Assembly (NCBI GenBank): GCA_023101725.1
Contig: JALJCO010010476.1
Location: 1,364,001-1,428,000, forward strand
DNA from: Atherinomorus stipes
Taxonomy: Eukaryota; Chordata; Actinopteri; Atheriniformes; Atherinidae
Direction: 5' to 3'
Length of the DNA stretch: 64,000 bases
Shown: positions 11,611 to 23,690 of the stretch, piece by piece
Numbering within the stretch: position 1 is the first letter of the stretch
Layout: every line of letters begins with the position of its first letter
Notes under the pieces: generated by a model
What the model was told of the DNA's origin: nothing
The model's database searches: none
Seen by the model: only the letters and a program-made list of their open reading frames with translations
Translations under genes and position numbers: made by a program

Positions 11611-13816
11611 AGTGCTGATGACACAACCTTAACTTCCAGTAACTTTGCCATACAATAACACACCAAGACAAAATAAGTACTTCTGTGCAGTTAAATCAGG
11701 CGTGTATTTACGTAAATATCCAATGTTTAGGAGGCTCGGCTAAATGCGAATAGCTTTTCAGTAGCGAACCTAGCCACCATGATGTTATGTCAGTGAGCTA
11801 CGGAGTTGCAGCCCACCCATTGAGTTACATGTATAATCTAAGCCGTGGAAAACATGAAAGATGGCTCCAGAACAGCTAGATTGGAACTGGTTTGTGTGGT
11901 GGGATCATAAGCCAGTTCAGAAAAGTGTGATAATACTGAGGAATTTGGGGAAATCACATTTTACAAGCTAGAACCGGAGTAGAACTGTAGTGAACTGTCT
12001 ACAGTCTGTCTCCCAGCCTCAGGTCCACTCGGTTCAGCTAAGAGCCTGCAATGCCCACACCAAGTGGACTCAGAACCGTAAGGAGCAACTTAGAACAGCA
12101 AAAGCAGACCCACGACTGTTAAGGAGCTGCACTGGTTTGATAGAACCAGGCGTGACAGAGGAGAGGCACTCGTTCCCTGCATTAGCTCGTGGCTAACGGC
12201 TACCTGCTAGTTAGCTGTGGTAAATAATTAGCCTTTAAAAATTGAGAAGATAACTCTTTAAATGGTTCAAGTCGAGTTTTACATAGTTCCCGTTTATAAG
12301 GATGAGGATGGAGGGAAGGATGCATTTTTGAAAGCAGCTGGAGGAGATCTGATGACCGGAGATGTCCTCATATAACAGAGCCACAGCTGACGGATGTGAT
12401 GAAGCAACGATGGTTTAAAAAGAATATTCCAGAGGACATGATTGTAGTTTAATTGTGTTAGAAGTCTCAACACACTGGTGCCTGAAGCTCCAGTAAACGG
12501 ATGCTGTGGACAAGAGAGATGTACAGAGGGCTCCTACTGCTGCCAACTGGTTACCAGTAAGTCCGACTCCGACCTGTTTCTTTATCAAAATAAAATTCCA
12601 AATCTCTAGGAAACTTAAATAAACTAAGGCTGTACTTATGAGCTTTTAACCATTAAAGGAATAGTTCACCCTCAGAATGATTTAACTTTATTTTTCACTT
12701 ACCCTGATGGTGAGCAAGACCCTGGACCACTTTTTTAATATGTCAAATGCAGCCGGAGATCAGGACGACTTCTCGTTCCCCCCCAATGGAGTTCCCCACA
12801 GTCCGAGCCATAAAGGTCCATAAAAGTCCACAAAAAATTGTCAATATTCCTCCATACTGTTCGTCCCATGTAATCCATGTGCCCTGAGTGGGTAGCGTCC
12901 AGAATTTACTTGAAACTACACCATTTAGTATATTTTTCTAAACAGTCTAAACAATACTACATCGCATGCCTAGCAAGCACGCCGATGCACGTTCACCATG
13001 GCAGACGAGATCGCACGTTCACTTTTTCTTTCTTTCTTTCTTTTAGATCAATATCCAACCCCTCCTGTGTTTGTCCCGGTTTGTCTAGAGCTCTCGCGCT
13101 CTTTCCACAATGTAAACAGTGAATTTCTTCTTCTATGTTTGCATTATCGGCAGAGTAGGTTCTGAACGCCGAGGCTTCCGAAGTTTCGTGACCGTGCATG
13201 TGCGCGCTTCATGGAAGTAAACAATACTCCCTTTTAGGCTCTAAAAATATAGTAAATGACGTTGTTTCGAGTAAATTCTAGACGCTACCCACTCAGGACA
13301 CTTGGATTACATGGAACTAGCAGTATGGAGGAATATTGACAATTTTTTGTGGACTTTTATGGACCTTTATGGTTCGGACCCTGGCGAACTCTATTGGGGG
13401 GGGGAGCGAGAAGTCGACCTGATCTCCGGCTGCATTTGACATATTAAAAAAAGTGGTCCAGAGTCTTGCTCACCATCAGGGTAAGTGGAAAATAAAGTTA
13501 AATCATTCTGAGGGTGAACTATTCCTTTAACTGTCAATACAATTATAAGGCTGATTCGTTACTTTTTGTCTGTAAAACTGGAAAAGGAACTTAAAAACCG
13601 CAATGAAGCCATTGACTTCAATGTTAAATGAGCTGAGAAGACTCTGGCACACGTCACATCCGGTTTCGGCTCACAGCGCCACAGTCTGGTCAGATGTGCT
13701 GAAAAGCAGCAATATTTTCTACGCAGCTACGCTTGTTTCTGTTCTATAGATCATCAGGAAGAACATTTTGGTCGATAAATCATGGCAAAAAATGTCAAAA
13801 ACGTGTCATCAGCACT
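11611..13816. mobile_element. TTAA-flanked DNA element, 2.2 kb, with 14-bp terminal inverted repeats
   Basis: Begins AGTGCTGATGACAC (11611-11624) and ends GTGTCATCAGCACT (13803-13816), a perfect 14-bp inverted pair, and each end is flanked by TTAA (11607-11610 and 13817-13820). TTAA duplication is typical of piggyBac and Kolobok transposons; which superfamily this is cannot be decided by eye. No transposase frame is visible, so it is non-autonomous or decayed. A palindromic MITE (12657-13526) sits inside it, leaving about 1.3 kb of host element. Because only 14 bp match between the ends, chance pairing of two separate insertions remains possible. Confidence 0.55.
12657..13526. mobile_element. 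Palindromic TTAA MITE with about 283-bp arms, nested
   Basis: The left arm 12657-12939 and right arm 13243-13526 are inverted copies of high identity, beginning AGGAATAGTTCACCCTCAG on both strands, with a loop of about 300 bp. TTAA flanks both ends (12653-12656 and 13527-13530). The AGGAATAGTTCACCC terminus is a motif I recognise as abundant in teleosts. The loop contains a TTTC microsatellite (about 13024-13043) and CpG-rich sequence but no coding frame. The insertion lies within the 2.2-kb TTAA element at 11611-13816. Confidence 0.85.
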
Positions 13817-13820
13817 TTAA

Positions 13821-14077
13821 AGCAACCCTTAACGATGTTGCATTGTTGCACAATTTTTTAATAGTATAAAATGCTATGAATGAGGTAATGAAAACTCCAA
13901 CCAATCCTTGCAGTGGGGCCCACGCCTAGGATTGGCCGAGGGACCTGCCTCTCAGACCTTTGCTTCCAGATTAGGAGGCGGAGGGAGTGGGGGGTAGGTC
14001 CTCAGAGTGAGGCGGGACTGTTTATATTCAAATAATTTTGCTGTACTTTCTGAAATGCAAGATTAGTAAGGGTTGCT
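13821..14077. mobile_element. Short TTAA MITE, 257 bp
   Basis: Terminal inverted repeats AGCAACCCTTA (13821-13831) and TAAGGGTTGCT (14067-14077), with TTAA on both sides (13817-13820 and 14078-14081). Its left TTAA is also the right flank of the neighbouring 2.2-kb element, so the two are exactly adjacent. No coding capacity. Confidence 0.75.
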
Positions 14078-14099
14078 TTAAGAGTGTAGGCCTTTTACT

Positions 14100-15390
14100 C
14101 AGCATATTCTCTCTATCAACTGTACCGTTACATTTTGTTACACACTGGTTGGCCTGTTCCGGGATGGGTGGGGCAGGGGTCCTGGGCCCTGGTGCTCGGG
14201 GGTGGCCCCCGCCTCCTGCCACCTGGACCTGCAGGGCGTGCCTCCTTTGGGTCAGGCTGGTCTTCATGCCCTGGTGTCTAGTCACTGCACCGGGGCTGGG
14301 GTGCCCCTGCAATGTGTGTGTGTTTGTGTGAGGGGGGGTGGGCACGTGTGTGTGAGTAGGTTTATATGCATCAGGGATGGGGGGTGTGGGGCCGCCAGGT
14401 CTTTTCTGTGCCGGATGCCTGTTCTGCTTGGCTGGGTGGGACCAATTAGCACGATCTAACTCGTTCAGGTTGGGCTCGCCTGGGTCGGTGACTGGGCGGG
14501 GCAGGTTCATGGCGTGGGGGAGAATTGGTAGCCTGTGGTTCCCATCTGTGGTGTATGTGGGTGGAGTGTGTCTGGAGGGTGAGTGTGGGTATGTGTGGGG
14601 TTGAGTACAGGGGGATGTGTATGTGTTTATCTATGAGGGTGTGTGGATATGGGGGGAAGTAAGTGTGCATGGGGGACAAGTGTGTACATTTCTTGAGTTA
14701 GTGGTTGCTGGTCTTGGCCCACTGTGGCCTGTGCACCGAGACTGTGGGGAGCTTTGGATGGGGCCACCCTCTGCTGCCCTCTGGGTGGATTCACGTCCAT
14801 ATCATTGGGGTGGTGGCTGAGGTCCGGGCCTTTGGGCGGGTGCTGGTGGCCTGGGTCTCGGGCCGTGGTGCGGGCTTCCTCTGGCCCATGCGGAGACAAG
14901 GTTACATCTGCATGACTACACGCACTATAGAGCACCTTTTATTCTGCATATTCTGCATGCTGATACTGTGATTGTGCTTCCTGTTGGGTGTGCACTAATA
15001 AGTACTCCTGCCTAGGTTTGACCTCTTTTCTGCATAATACTGTGTATGTATGACCTTATGATATTCCAGTGGATGTCTTTATTTAAGTTGTTTCTAGCTA
15101 GGTTGACATCTGCAGGTCCTTGTGTAGGGGACTTCTAGTTTTGTTTTCCAACAAAGATCATGGAATAATTTTTCATGGGTTTCTGTGCAGAGGCATCAAT
15201 TGACTGTCGTGTATCCATGTTTTGTTCTTTCTTTCTTCTCTTCACTCTTCTTTCTGTTCCACTCCTTATTGTTTCTTTTCTTAACTTTTATTTCCCTCTT
15301 GTCAGGCCCAGCAATATGATGCAAAATGCAATTATAAACAAATATTCTATTAAATAAAGATACATCAAATAAATATAAATAAAATGAATA
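14100..15390 (+). repeat. G-rich dispersed repeat, likely 3' region of a non-LTR retrotransposon
   Basis: A block of strongly G-rich, pyrimidine-poor plus-strand sequence (14150-14890), with GTGTGTGTG and GGGTGG motifs, gives way to a pyrimidine-rich segment (about 15220-15300). It ends in an A/T-rich tail with AATAAA-like repeats (about 15350-15390). This arrangement, and phrases such as GGTGGCCTGGGTCTCGGG, recur in teleost genomes and I take it for an untranslated 3' part of a retroelement. A related but diverged copy is at 58,440-58,630. No RT domain is present. The family name is not known to me, and the start is approximate. Confidence 0.5.
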
Positions 15391-15768
15391 AACTTAGAAT
15401 ATCAAGAGGAGCCTTATATTCATATACTGCAGCTCCCCTTTGCAAAGCAAATCTGTTTAACACAACAAAGCAGCCAGATCATCATTCTTGCTACGATGCT
15501 GGATAGGACAAGTTAAAAATAGATAAATAAAATTATTAGAACCTTAAAAGCAAATGTGAGTTGGCGTAAATCATGTCTCATTTCATTATATTTTTTATTG
15601 TATTTTTACAGTTTAATATACTGTACCATGTTAGTTTGAGGCTAAATAAATTCAGTTGAATTTCAAACAGACCCTTTCTCTGTTAGAAGATCTACCAAAA
15701 GTGTTACTGCTTATGCTGGCACAGCATTTAAACATATGCTGTCACCTCACATTTGACAGTTCATTGTA
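15391..15768. other. AT-rich spacer, no gene recognised
   Basis: Between the tail of the G-rich repeat and the Tc1 element. Nothing recognisable. Confidence 0.4.
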
Positions 15769-15913
15769 TATACACACACCGGCCACTTTATTAGGTACAC
15801 CTGTCCAACTGCTCGTTAATGCAAATTTCTAATCAGCCAATCACATGGCAGCAACTCAATGCATTTAGGCACGTGGTCAAGGCGATCTGCTGCAGTTTAA
15901 ACCGGGCATCAGA

Positions 15914-17024
15914 ATGGGGAAGAAAGGTGATTAAAGTGACGTTGAACATGGCATGGTTGTTGGTGCCAGACGGGCTGGTCTGAATATTTCAGAAACTGCG
16001 GATATACTGGGATATTCAGGCACAACCATCTCTGGGATTTACAGAGAATAGTCCGAAAAAAGAAAAAATATTCAGTGAGCAGCAGTTCTGTGGGCATAAA
16101 TGCCTTGTTGATGCCAGAGGTCAGAAGAGAATGGCCAGACTGGTTTGAGCTGACAGAAAGGCAACAGTAATTCAAATAACCACTTGCTGCAACTGAAGTA
16201 TGCAGAGGAGCATCTCTGAATGCACAACACATCCAACCTGGAAGCAGATGGGCTACAGCAGCAGAAGATTACACCGGGTGCCACTCCTGTCAGCTAAGAA
16301 CAGGAAACTGAGTCTACAATTTCCGAATCTCAATCTACAATCTCCGAATTTCCCTTCGGGGATGAATAAAGTATTTTTCATTTCATTTCAATTCACACAG
16401 ACTTACCAACATTGGACAATAGAAGATGGAAAAATGTCGCCTTGTCTGATGAGTCTTGATTTCTGCTACAAAAATCAGATGGCAAGCTCAGAATTTGGTG
16501 TCAACAACATGAAAGCATGGATCCATCCTGCCTTGTATCAACAGTTCAGGTTGGTGGTGATGGTGTAATGGTGTGGGATAGATTTCCTTGGCACACTTTG
16601 GGCCCCTTGGTGCTAACATGGCATGGCTTAACCACCACAGCCTACCTGAGTATTGTTGCTGACCATGTCCATCCCTTTGTGACCACAGTGTAGCATCCTC
16701 TGATGTCTACTTCCAGCAGGATAACGCACCATGTCATAAAGCGTGAATCATCTCAGACTGTTTTTTTGAACATGACAGTGAGTTCATTGTACTCGAATGG
16801 CCTCTACAGTCACCAGATCTCAATCCAATATAGCACCTTTGGGATGTGGTGGAACGGGAGGTTCTCATCATGGATGTGCAGCCGACAAACCAGCAGCAAC
16901 TGCATGATGCTGTCATGTCAATATGGAGCAAAATCTCTGAGGAATGTTTCCAGTACTTTGTTGAATCTATACCACGAAGGATTAAGGCAGTTCTGAAGGC
17001 AAAAGGGGTCCAACCCGGTACTAG
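15914..17024 (+). pseudogene. Tc1 transposase pseudogene
   Basis: Starts MGKKGD at the family's usual ATG, then hits TAA at codon 7; further in-frame stops and frameshifts follow. Recognisable blocks include MVVGARRAGLNISETADILG (helix-turn-helix region), the first catalytic block read as LSDES-stop, the second as YFQQDNAPCHKA with the Asp intact, and LQSPDLNPI-stop-HLWD, where the third catalytic acidic residue (Glu of IEHLWD) is itself a TAG stop. The C-terminal end RRIKAVLKAKGVQPGTR is preserved, and the frame closes at 17022-17024. Several stops (CGA to TGA, TGG to TAG, GAG to TAG) look like ordinary point decay. The protein cannot be active. Confidence 0.9.
16322..16393 (+). mobile_element. 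LINE 3' tail inserted in the Tc1 transposase
   Basis: A 72-bp segment absent from the usual Tc1 family sequence interrupts the coding region. It contains AATTTCCCTTCGGGGATGAA followed by TAAAG and a TTTCA repeat. This is the 3' end typical of fish L2/Maui-type LINEs and the SINEs that borrow their tails. The sequence CAATT occurs at both junctions (16317-16321 and 16389-16393), a short target duplication. It is a severely 5'-truncated insertion. Confidence 0.7.
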
Positions 17025-17068
17025 AAAGGTGTACTAATAAAGTGGCCGTTGAGTGTGTATGTACAGTG

Positions 17069-17071
<3 letters not shown>

Positions 17072-17101
<30 letters not shown>
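17072..17101. repeat. TA dinucleotide microsatellite
   Basis: About 15 TA units next to the right end of the Tc1 element. Tc1 elements insert at TA, so expansion at the junction is plausible. Confidence 0.85.
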
Positions 17102-17102
<1 letters not shown>

Positions 17103-20100
17103 TTTGTATAAAAGTGCTTAATAGTTCCATTTTATGCGCAAGTTCCAGTTTGATTGCTAAAAACCTAAATGTGTGTGTAACATGTAGCTCTGAACGGAGA
17201 AAAGAGAAAAGGAAGGAGTTGGTCATTTGAAATGACAGCCAAGTTATTATGTGCCCATATGCACATTCCATATTTGCCTTGTGTGTTTACAAGGGCTGCA
17301 AATAAGTTGGATAAAAAGGAGGAAAAGAGGAAAAGGAAATACAAGTAAAGTGTACTTCTAGTTCATGGGTCTTACAGCATAATCAACAGGGACCAGTTTG
17401 GTATGGATCTGATCCCCGCTTTAGACTATGAATTGTTGTGAGTCATTAATCTGAGACTCCTCAGGAATGAATAAATAAAGCCATCCCACAGTTTGACATC
17501 TTTTATCAGAAATTCACAAAGTTTTGGGCAGGAGATCAGTGCAGCTTTTACCGATGTTGATATGAGATAGAAATAACACTGAAACCTGTTTTGGGTGAAG
17601 CCATGGTCTTTTTCTTTCTTTCTTTTCATTTATTTATTTTTTTTACAAACCCATTTATGTTACAGTACCTTGACCCTAGCAAATACTGTAGTTCAGAGCA
17701 ACACAAATTCTTGGCGGCAGTGTACAAAATAAGTGCTTTTTACGCAGGTTCAGTTTTACTATTTATCTGGAATCTGAATGCATGAGTTAACAGAAGAGTT
17801 GTGGCTTTTGATGAGGATTTTTCGGACACATTGTCCCTTCATAGTTTTCCTACCAAGCAAGTTTTTTCTCAATAAATTGCCAAAAAGAAAAAAAAAAATT
17901 AAAAGGACATTCTTCTTGAGGATAATGAATAACTGACTGCTGTTATGAGCTGAAGCATTTTTGCAGACATCTACAGGGGAAAATAATTAATAGATGACAA
18001 TCATACAAGAAGTATTCTAGCCATACTTCTTGTATACTCCAAGTGGTTTAACTTTTTTAATATACCTCCCTTTCATCAAACATCATTTGATTATTGTTTT
18101 GTGATTACTAAAATGAAGTAAGGTAAGGGTCCTTGAATGCCAAGCTAGAACCTCTTCTGAACAGGCTCTTTTTGTTTGTGTTGATTACAACCCCATGATA
18201 CTGACAAGTGCAGACAAACTCATCAGCTAATTGCGAAGGGTATGTAGAAAGGTCACAGAACAATTAAGAGAATTTCAACCTGCAGAGAACATTGACTGCA
18301 CACAGGTTTCTCTCTAACACACATTCACACAAAACAAAATGTGTGAAAAGATAATAAATAAGTGACTCAAATCACAAGATAAACAAAACCATTCCATATG
18401 TCTGTTTTAAATATTCATATTAGTCAACTCCACAGTTTCTTGTGAGCCAGTAAAATTACAAGAAAGGCAATTAGCATTTTATCAGAAATAGCTGATTTCT
18501 TTTGGATGCCATGGCCATGTTCTTTGGCTTTGACTAATACACTCAGAATATAATGTAAATAATATTCTTTTCTTCATTGGAAGGTTTCATGTATTTTTCT
18601 GGTATGTATCCAGATCGTGAATCACCTTCTCAAAGGGCTATTCAGCACCTTCTAGTGAGTCCACTGATAAATGATGATAGAAATGTGAAAGAAAAGCAGC
18701 TCTCTTTTAAACCAACCTTGAGTGTTTTCACATACAGAATTGCTCTCCTACCATCTGCTGCTGAGATTTTGCTGCAAATTATTTCTGCTTTTTGTCATCA
18801 TAGGTATGCAGTGCTCAAAAAGTGAGAACAACAACAAAAAAAAGTAGTACTCTGAAATGAAAAGGAAATATTTCTTTGAATGCTTATTTTTTTGCCCTTG
18901 TATTAAAACGATCTACTTTAAAAACACATTATTGTGTGATACACCTTTTTCATGCTTAGTTGTTTTAATCAATGCTTTGTGGTAGGCATCTTTATACCAA
19001 ATTTTGCAAAAAAGTATTAAGACAGGTACCAAAAAGCTTTGAATAGTGACACATATTAACCAGAGGATCCAGTTAAGGCCTTTCATTCCATGGAAAACTT
19101 AAAAACATACCTCTATATGTCATGATTTTTCACTAGAAGGTATTTAGCAAGGTGTCTCTTCGTGTTGGTTTTACATTGCCTTCATGAAGGCCATATTTTG
19201 TTGGATACATGCCAACTGTCTTCCACTTGTTGAGTCCATCACTCCCCTTGCTCAAAAGCAAGCAAATGTACACAGATAGACCCCCCACCACCACCCCTTC
19301 CCAAGCGCACAGCACTGCCTCAGAGGTTTATATGATTGCATTGTTATTTTCTGCAATTCTAGTAAAACACATGACTACCATGTAGCTCTCAGCGAGGCTT
19401 TGCTCTGTATTCTAATGTTATTTGCAGTGGTTCTGTTATGATGTTTTGGACTTGAAAATACTTCGTCATTTCTAGCTTGACAAGTCTTGGGATGTTATAA
19501 TATACTCTGAAATACTGCTTTTTTACATCAGTAGTATTTGGGGGACCACCTTTACAGATATAAACAAGCCTTAAGTGTCATTTCTATTTCTAATACAAGG
19601 GTGTGGTGTGCGGGCTACTAAGTTTTTAACTAGCTATATGTGAAATATCTTTTTTGGGATCCTGCTCCATCTGCAAAAAACATAAAATGACTAGACGAAA
19701 AGCTCCCTATTAATAACATTCATTTTCTACTGGGTGTTGTAGAAATAGTCCATAATTGGTGTCCATCAGCATGGATATAATTATTTTTATTTCATGTCAG
19801 TTTCACATTGTAGCATGAGTCTGGGTTGGCCATTCACCTGAGGAGATTGACCATCAGAATAATCATGATAATAACGTAAGTACTTCTGGTGTTGTTCGAG
19901 TAGAACAGCTTAAAAAAATACAAAATGACAACAACAAATGAACATGAAGATGAAACTCCCAAAAATAAACTGGAAAAGATTTAAGACTGAAAAATAATGG
20001 TGGGTGGAGTATAGGCCTTTTTATTCCACTCAGAAATATGCAGGTGATAGAAATTTGTGAAAACAAGCAAACAAAACAAACAATGTAAGATATTAAAGGA

Positions 20101-23100
20101 ACTAAAATAAAAACAACTTAAGCAGTTCTGCTGAACTACATCTTGTGTCTTGGCTGTTTTGTGAAAGCGAGTTCCCCAGTAAGTATGAAACACATCAAAC
20201 ACCAAGCAAAGGCCTACCTCAGATGCTTTCAGGGTGTGTCAGTGCAGAAATATCCAGGTATAGTCCTGGTGTCAAAAGTCAGACTCAACTGATTTCAAGA
20301 ATGCTGCATCTTGCCAAGAATTTATGCCTTTAACCATTAGTGCCAGTCCACACCAAGGAGATGAAGCTATTTATTCTTTATACCTAAAGTGTCAAATAAC
20401 CCCTGTCTCAAATAATTTCAGTTCAACATGAAATCACTTTGTGTTTGGGAAACATAATTGCTATTGTGATCATGTTTAATGGCATAATGAACTGCTACCA
20501 ACATGGACTGCAGTCCAAGGAAAGTTGCTGAAACAGCTATATTAAACTTTCACATCGTGCACATAAAAAGAATAAAAATCTGTTGGTTGCAGGGATGGTG
20601 GTTTGTCTTTGATTTAGATTTTTTTTTTAAATATTGTAAAAACCTTGTTAGTTTTTCTCAGAATTTAACCAAGACCCAACTCCTTCCCTATACAAAGTGC
20701 TCTGAAGCTAAACATTACCATAAAAACGAGACTGGCCTCCCAAGAAAATGACAGCATAAGTTATTTCAGTCTGTGCCCCAAGACAACATATTTTTATGAT
20801 CAATGGCAAAGCCTCTAGTGAGCAAGAATTATGACAGAGAAAGAAAAAAAAAGCCAGGGTATGTTGTTAAAATCTACCAAACCCCAACTTCAGCAGCGTC
20901 ATATCATAAAACAGACATATTATGTCATTTAGTTTAGAGGACTTGTTGATGACAGCATTAATCAGGCCTTATGTAGTACAGGCTGATACTGCATTGCAGC
21001 AGGATGGACTTTTCTTGTCATTTATCAGCACCTTGTAAACTGAGAGAATAGTTTCATAAAAAATCTTTCCTGAATTTAAATGATAATATAGTAATGTAAC
21101 TTATGTAGATTAATTAAAGAAACAGTGTGAATATAGTTGCATTGTGTGAATATATAACAAGATATTTGCAGGTTTTATATTTATCTGTACACGTGCCTTG
21201 TAGGTATTTGTATTCATTGGGTTGGTGTCCATGTGTCACTGCATGTACATGTGTGAGTGGGTGATTCTGAGCATGAGCTTGAATATATGTTAGTCTGTCG
21301 ATGTGTTTGTTGATGCCTATTCTGTGCTCCTCTGCTCATGCACAGGCACTCAAGAGACGCCTGCGCTAATGGAAGCTGAAGCTGTCGTGGTTGTATTGAT
21401 TGCTCAGACCTGCAGATTATTGCTCTGAAGAGTGACCAACAACAACCCACTGAGGTAGAAAAAAACTTCTCTAACCAACAGGAGCCTAGCTGCTCTACCC
21501 TGAGAAGCAACATGTTTAATTGTTTGTGGTGTTCTCCGGCCCCTGCTGCTCAGGGCCCTGGGGGAGAAAGGCAAGTCCAGGGCCTGACCTTTCTCTTCCA
21601 TCACCAGCCTCATTCACACATAGGCTAGGAAATGTATCAGTGCTCCCAGCTCCAGCATTGCTCCAATTACCACATTCAAACAAAATTGGAGTCCTTATCA
21701 ACTGGAATAGGAACACTGCATCCATTGGAGACCCTGCAGCAGCTAATGCACTGAATTGTACAGACGTGATTTAGATAGACAGAGAATGCCATATTCTGAG
21801 GTTTTCTGAATTTATACCATGACAACATCAATATACCGTTATGACTATTGTATCTTAATTTATGCTTCCCACAAGGGTTTTATGGGCTTACTGATTAAAA
21901 GTCAGATTGTGTTACAGAAACCTTCTTAAACACCTACATTGATTGCTGTACAAATGCAGTGAGAGATGCATTAGGAAAGGCAGGCCAGTGTTGGCAACTG
22001 AACACACTCCATCAGCATTCAGCTCAGTAGATTGCAATTATAATGAATATTAATGACTGTTTTCTCATACATAATATTCTCATAATGACTCCACAAAGTA
22101 AATGCAGCCCTCCTAAAACAACCATTTATCATAACTATGTACCACAGTAATACTGTCACCCACTGCAAAGATAAGACCATCAGTTACGCTCTTTAAACTC
22201 TTACATGGAAGTGTACAGTATCTGATGAAGCTCATGCTGCTTTTGTAAAGATAGTATTATCCCTTATTTTTAAAAATCAAATAAAGCAACAAATGCCAGT
22301 ATGTTAAATCACAGTACATTAATTAAACTATTACACTATCAGAAACATCATATAATGTACGGTGAACATGTGCAAAACAAAAGCAATTAAATTCTGTTCT
22401 GTGAATGTGCTTAAGAAGAATTCTCCTTCACTCCTCAAACACCTTTTCCCGTGGGCCATTAAAACAGCGGAGGAGCCAGGCTCAATCCTCACAGACATTA
22501 TCTGTGAGTGACTGAACCCTGTTTGGGAATTGGTAAAGCGTACAGAGAAATAGACTTGGGATAGAACACCCTGGCAAATTCCATTTCACATCTGAAGTGG
22601 TCTACTTGTGAAAGATCATTTGGGTTGGAGTGAGTAAACAGAGGGGGACTCCATCGCTCTCAATGACTTATGTGTGAAAGCTGGGGATTACAGCCGATCA
22701 GGAAGTCTTGAAGCTGTTTGGAAAAGCATTGCCTTGCAAAATGAATCAAACCCCGGGCATTGTGTATTTTACAAGCATCTGCTTCTCTCACATTTGTCTA
22801 TGCTTTTCTGAAGTTCTGTGAATTAGGTTGGACACATATGCTAATGTTTCCCCCTACTAGCTTTTTCTTTTTTCTTTTTTCTTTTTTTTTTTTTTTGCTG
22901 TACTTGTTGAATTATTTTGGATAAAAAGCAAATGATACTTTGTGCTCAAATGTTCTTTGCTGCCACAGATTCTGGAGTAAGACTGTATCGATAATTCTTT
23001 GAGACAAATTGTAGCGTTGCAATTCTTTCCCCGAGAATTTGAGTAAAAGGGACTTTGGGGCTTTGTTATAAATGTTAAAGGGATTTTACCAGGTTTGATA

Positions 23101-23209
23101 TACTCTAAAGATGCAGTGCATGCATTTAAGTGTCCAAAATATCTCCAGTTTAGTTTGATCAACCCAAAAATGAAAACATATGTATACTGCCTGCACTGAA
23201 AGACCCACA
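17102..23209. other. Unassigned AT-rich sequence, no gene recognised
   Basis: Six kilobases without a recognisable gene or transposon. It includes a pyrimidine tract at 17612-17645, a 12-bp-arm hairpin at 18003-18035, and a T-rich tract at 22861-22898. Open frames are all below 120 codons, have no domain I can name, and lack convincing splice sites. Confidence 0.4.
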
Positions 23210-23690
23210 ATGTAACTTTTTAAACCTAAATATATGCGTTTCTGGCTCATTTTAAAGCATACCAACATTCATTATGCGCATTTCTTGACCCGTCACTCCC
23301 CAGTGGCATCTCCAGGCTGAGAAACCACATTATGCAACTTTTCCGACCCGGGCCCGGCGTGATGTTGCAGCCCAGTATCAGTTGCGTACCACGTCGCATG
23401 CTAGCAAACGGAAATAAACACACTGGGTGTTTTGAACGTGCACCATGGCGGATTCTTCAAAGTAAGTACAAGTGCAAGAAAACATTATTGGAGGAAGAGA
23501 GGAAAAGAAAGAGAGGAAGAAACAGAACAAGAGATAAAACAAGAGCCAAGATAAGACTGTCTTTTATGGGCTTTAGTGAGCTCACTGTACACAGAGGATG
23601 CAGGATAGATGCCAGTTTAGCCGTCGATAGGTGCATTACTGAGAAAATTGCTAAAGTTCTGGAGTGCACTTTAACATTTAATTAAAAGAT
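23210..23690 (+). repeat. Repeat-borne ORF fragment of a multicopy teleost family
   Basis: Starts with a non-coding head (about 23210-23440) and then a frame opening MADSSK at 23443. It runs through a basic segment rich in Arg, Lys and Glu (about residues 15-45) into KTRAKIRLSFMGFSELT and GCRIDASLAVD. From memory, this resembles a multicopy family in fish with a basic stretch followed by a VNIG-x-AF-xRW-xELR-like block and an SDAELA-like block; the match is partial and the key RW pair is replaced by MG. It may belong to a DNA transposon. Function unknown; the link is low confidence. Confidence 0.4.

Larger units (their letters stand above)
15769..17063 (+). mobile_element. Tc1-like DNA transposon, full length, inactive
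   Basis: The termini read ACCGGCCACTTTATTAGG at the left (about 15778-15795) and, inverted, AATAAAGTGGCCGTTGAG at the right (about 17036-17053), the ends of a Tc1 family common in fish and frogs. TA-rich sequence adjoins both ends, as expected for TA target duplication. A degenerate transposase fills the interior (see 15914-17024). The element is close to full length apart from a 72-bp insertion at 16322-16393. A TA microsatellite (17072-17101) begins just beyond the right end. Exact terminal bases are uncertain by a few nucleotides. Confidence 0.9.

Noticed and set aside
13480..13496. GGGTAAGTGG as a splice donor
   Set aside because: It lies in the arm of a palindromic MITE and has an inverted twin in the other arm.
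14028..14971. Cluster of long overlapping frames on both strands
   Set aside because: G-rich composition of the retroelement-like repeat suppresses stop codons; peptides are low complexity and match nothing.
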